A stretch of DNA of 64,000 nt, taken from positions 64,732,620 through 64,796,619 of the forward strand of contig CM043956.1 of NCBI GenBank assembly GCA_014529385.2. The letters run 5' to 3'. The stretch is from Adiantum capillus-veneris. Taxonomy: Eukaryota; Streptophyta; Polypodiopsida; Polypodiales; Pteridaceae. How positions within the stretch are numbered: position 1 is the stretch's first letter; each line of letters starts with the position of its first letter. The notes beneath the pieces were generated by a model. It saw only the letters and a program-made list of their open reading frames with translations. It had not been told where the DNA came from and did no database searches. Below, one piece after another: positions 22,753 to 34,940 of the stretch. The translations under genes were made by a program, and so were the position numbers.

Positions 22753-25180
22753 CTCCTTGTACTTTCCCTCTCCTCCCCCATTCCTCCCACTCCGGAAAAA
22801 TGCGTCATAAATTTTGGCTTCCTCTTACTAACCTCACCTCTTTAATATATTGATTCTGAGAAATATTTCTATCTTCACTCTTGAGCACAAAATTACAAAC
22901 CTCTCTTCTCACAATGTCTTAAGTCACCCCCTTTCTTCCTCTTAACATAAACTCCTAGGTCTTGGGCTCAATTATATCCCTCCTTCTCCTCCACCCCCTC
23001 AGTATTCTATTCTTAAAGCCTACTCAAATTTAAAAAGAAGCTTCCACTTTAAAAAAAATTTTAAGGACTCCTCCCCTCCCTCTACCCTCTCTCTATCTAT
23101 TCCTAATCCTACTTGGAATCCACCTCTACTTTCCTCTAATCTAAACTTGGCTTTTAAAAATGTGTTCACTCTCCTCAATTCTCTTCTCTCCTTTTCTCCT
23201 CCTTTCCACACCAAACCTTTTCTCATGAATGCCCTATCTTCCATAAGAAATAACCAAAACATTATAATCAAACCCACGGATAGAAACCTTGGTCCCGTTG
23301 TCCTCTCCAAAGTTTGGTATGAAAAAGAAGCCTTTCGTCACCTCATGGACCCCTCTACCTATTCCAAAAATCTCTTCCCCTCCTCTAGCTTTTGCTTCCT
23401 CCCTCCTCACCTCTATGATTTTGAACTACCCCCTTCTCCCTAACAACGAAATGGATTTCATCCTCTCCTCTTCTCTAGTTAAGCCAAAACCTTGCCCCTT
23501 TTTTCTCCTACCCAAAATCCATAAACCATTCCTTGTAGGACGCCCCATTTGCTCCTACAAGGGATATATTTTATAAAATGCCTCAAAAGGCTCCACGCAC
23601 AAATCTACCCTATCCTCTTATCTAAAAACCAACACCTAAAAGATTCCCACTCCCTTAATCTTGGACCTTGTAGCCACCCCCTTTCCTCCGCATATTATCC
23701 TCTTCTCTTTTGATGTAGAGTCTCTCTATCGTAGCATCCCCATTATGGAGGTACTCTTGGCCCTAAAAAATTCCATCCAAGAATTTTTCCCCTCACCTAA
23801 AGTGCACTTCATTATGTCCCTAGCCTCTCTCATCCTAAATCATCACTATCTCTCTTTCAAAGTCGAAGTTTGGTATCAAAGCAATGGCACAGCAATGGGA
23901 TTAAATTTTGCAGTGGTTTACGCATGCCTTTTCCTTTGTTCCCTAGAAGAGGGCATGAAGTTACTCACCTCCCCTTCCCTTCTTTATTTCAAACAATTCG
24001 TCGATGATGCCTTTGGCATTTGGGATGGTTCTACTTCCGGTTTAAGAAAGCTCCTTCAAAGTTATGGACATCCTCTCCAAGAGCATATTAAAATCACCTC
24101 TTCCATATCCTCTCAATAGGCTTTCATTTTGGATATCCATTTCTTCAAAGGACCCTCTTTTGCCACCTTCGGTATTCTTGATTCACACTGTCACCAAAAA
24201 AGCCTCAACTCCTACAACTACATTCCTTGGCAGTCTTGGCATCCAACACACCAAAAAATTGCTTTCATCCTTGCAGAACTCAAAAGATACATTGTCCGGG
24301 AAAGCTCTCTTGCAGGCTTCATCACTATTCGCAACCTCTTTAATACCAGACTTAGAGCTAAAGGCTATTCCCCCTCCCTTTTGAAAGCTTTTTTATTTTT
24401 TGTTTCTTATGAGGTAAGACCATCTCTACTTCATAAAACACATAGAATTGAGCTTTCACCGACCATTGTAAAAATTCCCTTCTCTCCCCTTACCCGCACT
24501 CTAAACCTCTCCCGCACCATCAACAAAGCCCCTCACTAAGCTTCTCAATAGTGATCCCGAACTCATGCACCTTCCCAAACCTATCGTATGTTGGATTAAT
24601 TCTCCAAATATCGGCACCTTCCTCTCCCTTAAACCCAACCCTACTAAACCCGACCCTACCTAACCTTGCTATCCTCCCCTCCACTTACTCCACTAACTTC
24701 TCCACCTCCCTTTATGTTTCCCCTATAGCTCTTCCTAACCTTCACACAGGGCTCATTCAAAATTTGATTGACTAGCCTTTACTAAGGCCCTCTTTAAAAA
24801 TAAGCCCCCAAGTGACTTGTACTCCCTTCTTTTACTTCCCACCTAAAAATATTTTCCCACCCTTTTTTGCTTTTACCCCCCACATTTAAAGAGGGATTGC
24901 TCACCTTCCAAACTAGCCTCTCCTCCCTAACTATGGTACTTTGTACAAGTTTTTGAACCTTGACTCCCTACTTAAACCCCCTCCTCCCTCCCTTTTTGTT
25001 TACACCATTGATGAGCTAATATAGTGAAACGCGTTTGGTGTAGAATCTTGTGTAGTTCCTCTTTTTTCCTCCCCCCCCCCCCCCCCCCCCTCCCTTTTGC
25101 CATTTTTCTATTTGTTTTCCATAACCCTTGTGTCAGAAACAAGTTTTGCTCACCCAAAATACTATTTTTTAATTAACATG
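22753..25180 (+). pseudogene. Penelope-like retroelement copy 2, 5'-truncated, RT pseudogene
   Basis: It starts abruptly at 22753, at a point matching about 22065 of copy 1, so the N-terminal segment is missing. RT blocks in order: KPTDRNLGPVVLSKVWYEK near 23270, FLLPKIHKPF near 23505, FSFDVESLYRSIP near 23710, GTAMGLNFAVVYACLF near 23885 and FVDDAFGIWDG near 24000. A TAG at 24117-24119 precedes AFILDIHFFKG, and the frame then runs on to about 24540. The YIPW and LNSDPELMHLP-type tail is present; no GIY-YIG domain follows. A run of about 20 C lies at 25070-25090. Homology with copy 1 ends at CATG (25177-25180). Confidence 0.82.
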
Positions 25181-26593
25181 GTTTTTAGAGGGGGGAGCTC
25201 TTTGTTATTTAGCGTAGCACTTGTCTTCCTTCCTTTTAATGATAACCTTCTCCTGCCCTTTGTGGTTTTCTTACCCACAACCCTCCTTGCCTAGCATGTA
25301 AACCCCCCCTTGTAGTTTACTTTCTGAAGGCATTACGTTCAACAAACGGCTCGAAGGGGTTGTTTCCAATAAATACCTTTTTCCAAGGTCGAATAGGCCT
25401 AGTTTACAGTGCGTTTATTCTCTGGCAGTTATGAGAAGCGCCGCACCATTCATTGCTTGCTTTCCGTGGGTCTCTTTGCGCCTACCTCCGAGCCTCAGCA
25501 ACTAACCGCCCCAAGCTCACCACAGGTCGCTTTAGCACCACACTTTGCTTTAGCCCACAGCTCACTTCAGCACCGCACTTCGCTTCAGCACACAGCTCCC
25601 ATCAGGCAACCACACGCAACGCGTGTAGCTTTCATCGCACAAACGCCTACACACCAGCCAACCTTCATAACTCCCATCGCACAACACTTGCACTCCGAAC
25701 CGCTTGGATACCTACCCCTGTCTCAAGATTTGACGACGGCTCCGACAAGTCAACAGCACGGAGCGTGGATATTTTGAGAGGCGCATCTCTTGCAGCTGCA
25801 AAGCAGCGTTCGTCCTGTGGTTGTAACCCGTAGTTTGCAGCAAGGCGGCTACGACAACACGCGTTTGTAAGCGGCCACACCCTATAGCAGCTTCACCCAA
25901 CTGCGGCGTGCTTCAAACGATTCCGACAAACAACGCCCGCCGACTGCGGCCCCCCAGTGTGCCTTTCTCCCGTCGGTGGTCTTGGGCTCGCTTCTCTTTC
26001 GTCTATTACGGCTATAGAGGTGGTCCCCAGCTCGCTCTTCTTCCGGCGGCGGCGACACCGACTTTAGCTCGCAAGGACACCCTACCTGCGCTACGACTGC
26101 GGTGGCGGCCAGTCCTTCTCGCTCTGCAAGCAACAACGAGCCTTACGGTGAGTCCTTTGCACTCTGCAAACCATAGTGAATCTTGCGATCGGTTATTCTC
26201 GCTCTGCAAACAGCAACAGCGACAACGGCTGGTCATTACCTGCATACTTAATCAACAACAGCGGCAACAAAGTAACGGCAGCCAACTGATCATTGCCTAT
26301 GCACTTAGTCAGCAGCAATAGTGACAGCTCACGGGTCATTGCCTGCGCACTCAACAGCGACAGCTGGTCAACACCTACACACCAAGCAGCAGCAGCAGCA
26401 GGTCAACACCTGCATGCAGCATCAACATCGTAAGCAGCAGCAACATCGGCGTCGTAAGTAGTCAAGACCTGCACAGAGCATCGACGTTGATAGCAGCATC
26501 GGCGTCAACAGCAGGACGTGGGCAGCTTATTAATCGGTGCTGGCCCGCTATATTGGCGGCCACAACAGGGCGACCACAGCAAATCGATGATTT
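25181..26593 (+). other. GC-richer leader of Penelope-like copy 3, with degenerate CAGCAG-rich repeats
   Basis: Between the end of copy 2 and the first coding frame of copy 3 lie about 1.4 kb with no clear gene. The second half has roughly 50-bp degenerate units of CAGCAGCAACAG followed by a GGTCATTGCCTGCGCACT-like block (about 26150-26510). It is plausibly the 5' untranslated part of a longer Penelope-like element. This is inferred from position only, because copies 1 and 2 lack the region. Confidence 0.4.
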
Positions 26594-28322
26594 TTGGTTA
26601 TATGGCTTCCCCCCCCTCCTCTTTCCTCCACCTCATCATTAACCCTTGTTCCCACGGCTATGGCCTTGGATGAAACCCCCGACCTTACTTCGGTGGATCA
26701 TACACCCGCCCCCTCCCCCTTTGCGGCTTCCCAAAACCTAAACACCCTGCCCGTTGACGTGGTCTCCTTTCCTGGATTTGTCTCGGTGGCTTGCCTCCTA
26801 AACCCTCGCTCTTCAAACCTAGCCTCTCCAATGCTAACACCAACCATTCCCATTACCTCATCTAAAAAAACTTTGTTTAGTCCGGAGGAAATTATGGGTC
26901 TCACCGCAAACCTACCTATAGAGGATCTCGACCAACTCTCTATTCCCTCTACCAACAATAGTGGGGCAAAGATAACCCCGCCCTTTTTTCTCATCCTAGC
27001 TTGGATAGCTCTTCCACGCATGGCTTTACTAGTTCCTCCTACCCAGACCATGGCGGTGTATTCTCTAATTTTCCTCAAAGAGGCATCCTCACTAGTCCCC
27101 CCCTTACCTTCCCCTCTTTCTTCGGCTCCTTCTCGGCTAACTCTTCAAACCTTTCTCCCTTTCCACCGTCCCTTCCCATCCTACCCGCTATAGAGAAACC
27201 CTTGGAATTCAACAAAATTGTATCCCTTTCTGTGGAGGAATTTAAAGCCCTCAATCTCAAGCTTAACAAAGCCAAATCCCACCTCAGGCACCTTCAAAGC
27301 CTTCACGCTAACCAAAAGGCCCCTCATAGTCTTTGTATGAAAACACCTCGTCTTACCTTGGAAGACATTCATGCACAAGCGCTTTTAAGCGCTAAGCTAG
27401 AGGCACTAAACATACAATTCCAACTAGATTGCACTAAAGCATAAATCCAAGACCAAACTTTACTCATAAAAAGTCTTCAAAAAAGCTTTGATGACTACCA
27501 CGACATTGTGGAAGAGAGGGTTCTAGAACTCACTAAAAAACTTGCACCCATCTCCTTCCCTAGGGTGCTTCCCTCGGCTTGGGCCAACCAACTCCTTTTT
27601 TGGAAGCAAACTTCCCTCAATGAATTTGATGCCCTCCTACATAATGAAATCCTACAAGCTCACTTAGCCTCTTCCTTGAGCATGGCGGCTCATAATGCTA
27701 AGAAGAGGTGACAAATCTCTCTCCTAGAAGAAGTGGAATCCCTTCCTAAAGAGGAAACCGTGAGTGAATTGGTACATCACGAGGTCACCACACAAATGAA
27801 AAATCTCCTCTCTCCTCCTCATAAACCCTCTTTTCCCAAACGACCTCACCACACTACCCATCCCAAGCCTCCCTCCTTCCAATCCAAACCTTCCAACCAT
27901 ACCCTTCCTTGGCTAAAAATTCCCATGAGGAATTCACTCATCAACCATTTAAAAAAACCAAACCCTCCCCCCCTACTTTGTACCCTCGCCACTCCACCCC
28001 CTCTTGTAATCTCCCCATTTTAAACTATCCAAAAAATCCCTCTCCCTCTTCTAGCAACCCTTCCCCCTTCTCCAAACTCCCAACTACCTACTCAATACTC
28101 CTTCCCCCAAACCTCCCCGCATGCCCCAAACCAAGCCGCTACATCCCAAGTGCCTCCCAAAGGCTCAAAAAACTTGCAATGGCTAGGGCTAGAGCACCCT
28201 ACCTCTTGGGTCCACTTTCTCTTCTAAAAACCCCACCTTTTTCCTCACCTTTGGACCCCTCTTGCTTGTACTTTCCCTCTCCTCCCCTATCCCTCCCACT
28301 CCGGAAAAATGCATCATAAATT
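26594..28322 (+). pseudogene. Penelope-like copy 3, N-terminal (ORF1-like) region
   Basis: A frame from 26594 gives a Ser/Thr/Pro-rich start (VDHTPAPSPFAASQNLN, KTLFSPEEIMGLTANLPIED). It changes phase near 27000 and continues with a helical, probably coiled-coil segment (SVEEFKALNLKLNKAKSHLR), then ERVLELTKKLAPISFPRV. Next comes the same EETVSELVHHEVTTQMKN block as copy 1, and a Pro/Ser-rich stretch to about 28320. Stops at 27442-27444 and 27709-27711 and phase changes break it. It is the longest representative of the family here. The N-terminal extension has no motif I recognise. Confidence 0.6.
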
Positions 28323-29446
28323 TAGGCTTCCTCTTACTAATCCTCACGTCTTTAAAATTTTGATTCTAAGCAATCTTTCTATCTTCACTCTTGAGCACAA
28401 AATTACAAACCTCTCTTATCACAATCTCTCAAGTCACCCCATTTCTTCCTCTTAACATAAACTCCTAGGTCTTGGGCTCAATTATATCCCTTATTCTCCT
28501 CCACCCCGTCCGGATTCCATTCTTAAAGCCTACTCAAATATAAAAAGAAGCTTCCACCTTAGAATATGTTTTAAGGACTCCTCCCCTCCCTCTACCCTCT
28601 CTCTATCTATTCCTAATCCTACTTGGAATCCATCTCTACTTTCCTCCACTCTAAACTTGGCTTTTAAAAATGTGTTCACTCTACTCAATTCTCTTCTCTC
28701 CTTTTCTCCTCCTTTCCACACCAAACCTTTTCTCATGAATGCCCTATCTTCCTTAAGAAATAACCGAAACATTATAATCAAACCCACGGATAAAAACCTT
28801 AGTCCCGTTGTCCTCTCCAAGTTTGGTATGAAAAAGAAGCCTTTTGTCACCTCATGGACCCATCTACCTATTCCAAAATCTCTTCCTCTCCTCTAGCTTT
28901 TGTTGCCTCCCTCCTCACCTCTATTATTTTGAACTACCCCCTTCTCCCTAACAATGAAAGGGATTTCATCCTCTCCTCTTCTCTAGTTAAGGGAAAACCT
29001 TGCCCCTTTTTTCTCCTACCCAAAATCCATAAACCATTCCTTGTAGGACGCTCCATTTGCTCCTACAAGGGATATATTTTAGAAAATGCCTCCAAATGGC
29101 TCCACGCACAACTCTACCCTATCCTCTTATCTAAAACCCAACACCTAAAAGATTCCCACTCCCTTGTCTTGGACCTTGTATCCATCCCCTTTCCTCCACA
29201 TATTATCCTCTTCTCTTTTGATGTAGAGTCCCTCCATCCTAGCATCCCCATTATGGAGGGACTCTTAGCCCTCAAAAATTCCATCCAAGAATTTTTCCCC
29301 TCACCTAAAATGCACTTTATTATGTTCCTAGCCTCTCTCATCCTAAATCATCACTATCTCTCTTTCAAAGGCGAAGTTTGGCATCAAACCAAAGGCACAC
29401 CAATGGGATCAAACTTTGCAGTGTTTTACGCATGCCTTTTCCTTTG
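28323..29446 (+). pseudogene. Penelope-like copy 3, RT region truncated inside the catalytic domain
   Basis: The RT region repeats the blocks of copies 1 and 2: a KPTDKNLSPVVLSKFG variant near 28780, FFLLPKIHKPFLVG near 29010, FDVESLHPSIP near 29215 and GTPMGSNFAVFYACLFLC near 29395. The sequence then leaves the family at about 29447, before the YxDD catalytic block, and becomes a minus-strand gypsy relic. The copy is therefore dead by truncation as well as by phase changes. Confidence 0.82.
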
Positions 29447-30787
29447 TCTTCCTTGTCATAAACCAAGTGGTAAGGAGAGATCATGTGCTCATTTTGATAG
29501 CAGTTTTGTACGCCCATAATGCACAAGGCGACTATGAATCCCAAGTTTTCCCATGTAATTGTGTCATCTTGTCAAGATTTTCAGCAACTTTTTGTTGAAC
29601 CTCTCATTAAGACCATTGCACCATGGATAATAAGGAGAATTGTACATGTGCTATATATTGAGCTTCTCACATAGGAAATCGAATAGCTATCCTCTAAATC
29701 CCAGTTCTCTATCAGAATAATGTAGCTCTAGTGGCACACCAAATTTGCAAAATACATGATCATATACAAACTTTTTCATTTCCTTACTGGTAGTCTATCT
29801 AACAGCTTTATCTTCTGCCCATTGTGGCAAATAATCCAATGCTATCAAAATGTAAGCATTCCTTTTTCTAGTCATGGGTAAGGGTCCAATTGCATCAAGA
29901 CCCCATTTTTCAAACATATCAAAAGCTAGAATTGTCTTTCGTAATTTGGGCTTCAAAATTTTATTTCCCATTTTATGACAAGGAAAACAAGATTTGCATC
30001 AATGGTTAACATCCCGCTGAATGTTTGGCCACACATAGCCTTCTTGCAAAATTTAATGCAACATGATCTTCATGGCAAAATGGCCTCCACAAGATCCCTC
30101 ATGATTTTCTTCCCAACTCTTGTATATTTCTTCTTTCCAGAGCACACGAGGCCAAACCAAATCACTTCCTTTCATGTAAAGCACATCATCAAGCATTTTG
30201 TACTTCCTAGATTTTCTTATAAAATCATACTTTTTGGAGGATGGTAGACCTTCAGGTAAAACAACTATCAATGGAAAATCCATCTCCTTTGATAACACTT
30301 CCCTCCCATGATATAAAGGGGCATTTTCTGTCAATAGAAACACACAAGTGATCATTTCTTGGGCAGCATCATGAGCTTCTTCATTTTGAGACCTCTGAAT
30401 ATGCTGCAAACTCCATACTTCAAATTTTTTTAGCAATGATTTCACCTTAAAGCATAAATTATTCCATTTAGGATTCTTATTCTTCCATATTCTCAATACT
30501 TGCTTCACGACCAACAAGGCATCTCCTTTTATCTTTAAGCGTCTAATTCCCAACTGTAAACAGATGTGCAAACAACCTTCAAGAGCCATGTACTCTGCTT
30601 CATTGTTACTTTTTGCATCAAGTTTCAGTCCTTGTTTCCTTAAAAGTTTTCCTTGGGAATCATAAATGAAAATTCCTTCTGAAGCAACATCATGACTTAT
30701 TTGATAAGAGCCATCAACATATAACAGTGAATATGGCAAGAGTCTCAACTTCCTTCTTTCACACCACCTCTTCCTTAACCAAAACAA
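29447..30787 (-). pseudogene. Ty3/gypsy RNase H and integrase relic
   Basis: On the minus strand 30787-30053 is open and gives RNase H (LLYVDGSYQ, SNNEAEYMALEG, IKGDALLVVKQV; the Asp-Glu-Asp residues are visible), then the HHCC zinc finger (GGHFAMKIMLH to CKSCFPCHK). From 30052 to about 29447 stops interrupt the integrase core, whose DDE landmarks remain: KWGLDAIGPLP, YSDRELGF and NGLNERFNK. RT upstream and the integrase C-terminus are missing. No LTR was found. Its integrase end abuts Penelope-like copy 3. Confidence 0.88.
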
Positions 30788-33700
30788 GAGTGACTTTATA
30801 AGTTAGTAAGTCTATCAGTGTAGCCCTCTTCTACCAAAAAGGTGAACTAAAACTCCTGAAGTTCAATAACCATTTCATGGGGATAATAATTTTGCAAGCT
30901 TTTAACTTAGAGCTTTTGGCATAAATTTGGAACTTTTCTAATTGTGAGTTCAAATAGACTTATTGTACATGAGAATGCTCCCAAATGTACACTTTTCTGA
31001 CATAATTTTATGCTATTTATCTAAGATTTTATATTTAAATGTTATGTTTTGTACAAAGTTATTTTCAACAAGAATATATTTTGGATTCTTTAAGCTAATA
31101 CATAACACATATGAGAAATTCATACCCATTCTACCCCACAAAAACAGTGTTTACATACTTCTTCTACAAAGATTTGTGTCTTTTCTCTTGCTTGAAAATG
31201 GTTAATTTTAAGGTTACTAATGACACAATGCATCCTTTCTCCTCACAAAATAAGGGTGAGAGCTTATTGCTCTGCTAATCTAGATCAAACCAATTTGTAG
31301 TCTCAAATGGTATTTGAATGTGTACCAATGCTAGATTAAAGGCACTACATAATGCAAAATGTTTCTAAAAAACTATTGTATATCTGTATCTTGCATAGAA
31401 AATTGACATATTATCATCCGAGTTGTTATACCTTTCTCATAGATGATGCTAAAGTAGCTACTAAAGTGGGGTAGACACAACTCATGGAGTGTAGTAATGA
31501 ACCACTTTAGGAGAATACACTAGAAAACAAGAAATGTCAAAAAATGCTAGAGCATTTGTTCCTTTTTGCCTCAAGGACGGAAGAGTTTACATATTCATTG
31601 TCATTAAGTATCCCCTAAAGATCTACTACCATATGTCATTTGCATCAAGTAGAAGGGCCCCTCCAAAAGAGAAATCAATTCGTATACAATTAAATAGATG
31701 ATAATTTGTTGTCATGCCCTTGCCTTTGAGAGTGGCGACATATGTAGAAAAATTGATGTTGGCATCCATCCCATAGTGATTTTATTAGGTGGTAAATCTT
31801 GAAAATAGCATGCCATTCTTACACCATTTCTATCTGTTCAAATGGGTTTTTGTGGAATTCTCTCGAAATTTCTTACCCCTTGTTTGCAACCTTCACACAC
31901 TATATCTTCATTTAAGCTATTTTGCTTACTTATACAAAGAATTTATTCCTTTACCAACCAAAAGACTAAATAAATTACTTAAGTTAATCTAAATAAATGA
32001 ATCATGATGACTCTAACCTTAGTGTTTATGTTTCCCCTTTAAACAAGGAGTGCCTGAGAGTATGGTTGTGTTAGTAGATGAAGGTCAACATTCATGTACT
32101 CAATATATTCCTCACATTTTTATACTTTGTAATCAAGGTTATTATCAAATCATGGATTCTTTGGACATTTGTATTCAAATCCCCACTACCAACTTTAGTG
32201 CGTATTCAAAATATGTAAGTGTAGCATGTGAGTTCACCTTGAAGGGGATTTTAATATATCAAGTAGTTACAAAGTTATATTTACAAGAGGCGTTTAAAAA
32301 TAGAAAACTTAAATAAAGGTACAGATTTATGAAGAAGAGAAGTCTTTTAGTTCATGTTGAAGTGTGTATGTAGAGGTGTTTTATAAATACCTCTTGAATG
32401 CACACACTATAGGTATTTTTGAAAGGTGGACCCCTTGGCTGAAATCTTTTATGTAGATTTTAGACATGTTGCACTTATCATTGGGTTTCCCTGGACTTGA
32501 AAATCTATCACATGAAATTAGGGGAGTAGATTGTTTGTTTCCAAGAGTTCAATAAGTCTCCACAATTTGTAAGAGGAAAAAAGTATTTGTTTCTTTAGGC
32601 TATAACATTGAGAGGTGGGATGGGAAAAATTGTAAGCTTATATGAAAATTAGAAGGTTGAACATGAGTACCTTAAGGTTGATAATAACAAACTAAAAAGT
32701 CTCATGACATTGAGAAGTCAAAAGATTTTGTACAACAACAAGATTTTGCAAAATTCTACCCACAACTTGAAAAGACCAAAATATTTTTTCAAAAGCTCTA
32801 AATTAGAAGCTCCCAAAAATACAGCACTCCCATTTCATTACTGTCATTGATATATTGAGATTATTGAACAACTAAGGAAGCAATGAATAACTGGTGAGAA
32901 AAGTGAACTACTTTTGCAACAAGTAATTTTTGAATCATCTACAAGCATAACCATATTGGTCATCACCAATTCAATTTCAGAGCAATCTCTTTTGTGAGTA
33001 GCTTCACTCTGCTATCATAATGAACAGGCTTCATATATTGAATCAGAGGCTGGTCGACTTCTTCTATTTATTCTATGGCTTCACTTTATTGCTTTAAGTG
33101 GATCTCACCGTAGATATAAATGGTTCAGTCCACGTAGAGACGTAGTACTTACCTCATTCTTGGAAGACATCCTCCAATGGAGTATTTAAGACTGAGTACA
33201 AGAGCTTCATGCAGATATAGAGGTGGAGACAGTATGGCATTTAAGATGATGTTGTCTACTTGTAGTTCCAAGATTCTGTCATTCGAGTGGATCTTGTAAC
33301 TGGTCGAGCACATCCTCTAGAAAACAGGTTTATAATTGATCATAGGATGAAGCTAACTATAATAGGACTTATTTTGCAAAGATTTTTCCATAAATTTTGT
33401 TTGGAATAAATTTCGTTTAGTTTAAAGTTGTTCCACAGCCTAGGGATGTATTCTGATTGTTTTTGTGAAGTTTTAAATTTTGACCCGGTACACCTCTTAG
33501 GAGCCAATTAGGAGCCAATTTTGAGGGTGCTAAGGTCAGAATTTGGAAAAGTTTTGGTTATAGTAAATGTAGTCCTTAATATGAGGAAAATTATTCCTAG
33601 TTTCAAATTTGTTAGATTCCTTCATGTTGATGCTCGTTTTAGCCTGTAGTTTAAGGAAAAAGTGAGAAATTGCTGTTTTACACTGTTTTTGTAGAAACTG

Positions 33701-34490
33701 GTAACTTGCAGGTAAATTTTCGGCCAAAATGAGCAGGACTTTTTTTTGCATCACACATTGTCAAAGAGCTTGATGAGACAGCCCTGTCATTCAAAATGGC
33801 ATGTGTGGGATGTTTTTTTTAGCGGCTCTTATGTGTTTGTGTGCAAGACGCCTCTTTTTGAGTCTAGTTTTGGGTCGCTTTCCTAAAGACAGAAGGAGAG
33901 GACAAAAGTAGCTACTTTTGGAGTCTAATTTTTGGTCGCTTTGCTAAATACAAAAGGAGAGGACAAAAATAGCTACTTTTTGTGGGGAATACAATCCCCA
34001 TAATTAGAAGGAAGTTGTTCAAGTGTGATGGCGAATTGAGATTGTGATTGTGAATGAGAGTGAGAGTGTGATTGAGATTGAGAACTGTGCACAAGATTGA
34101 GAGTGAGATAACTCGAGAGTGGTTGGGAGGTTTGACACAAGCTACGCTCTTCTTGTACCTGTCAACTTATATCAATACAGATCTCTGATTTCCTTTGTCT
34201 ATTCTATATACTCTGAGATTTTTGATTATTCAATTTGCTTCTCTCTTGTGTCTTGTCACACTGACCTTGCAGGCAGCTATGGTGGGAACCTGGGTGAAAG
34301 CATGAATAGGTGGAAAGCTATATATGTGATATAATTAAATAGCATAGCATGACATTGAGGGTGTGGTCACTGGTGCCATATTTCAGACGTCCAAATTTAT
34401 ATTCTAAAAAATGTTTTACTAAAAAATTCAGCCTTCACACACCCACTTTGTTTCATGAGTAGTTGGCAGTTTCAAACACCGTGCCCCCCG
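30788..34490. other. AT-rich region, no gene recognised
   Basis: Only short frames without motifs occur on either strand. One recognisable item is a segment at about 33046-33260 that recurs at 59840-60060 and 61735-61880. Another is a ~58-bp direct duplication (GGTCGCTTT...GGAGAGGACAAAA...TAGCTACTTTT) at about 33866-33982. Otherwise I see nothing in it. Confidence 0.6.
33046..33260. repeat. Dispersed repeat, copy 1 of 3
   Basis: It begins GGCTGGTCGACTTCTTCTAT and contains CCTCCAATGGAGTATTTAAG and AGATATAGAGGTGGAGAC blocks. Related copies lie at 59840-60060 and 61735-61880. Possibly a fragment of an LTR or other retroelement end. Confidence 0.65.
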
Positions 34491-34940
34491 ACCCCCCGCC
34501 TCTCTCTCGCGCGCGCACGTGCTCAAGGTCTACTGTGCTTAGAGATTGTAATGTGCAAGCTTGGCTGCTTCATGGACGATTGCAGTAACCGCCCTCTTCT
34601 CTTCGAGGTATGTCTCTCCCATTGAACATGTACACTCTCTACTGCTTGAGCACGTGCGTCCCACCTTGGATCATTTAGCTACATTAAGCTACATTTGGAG
34701 CTGCATGAGTGCCACACCTTGCTCATTTGCAACAAGAGGCGAGCTCCCGAGGTAATTTGCTAGTCCACAAGCTGCATGCAATCTTGGGGCAAATCCCATA
34801 GCACATCACCTTGAATGCCTTGCTTACAAGAGCAGGCCCATGAAGTTCTTGTTTCTTTTTAGCAGGGATGATAAGCGAGGGCACACCACGTCTCATGAGT
34901 TCATTGGATGATGTGTAGGTATATCACTTGAGACTGCATC

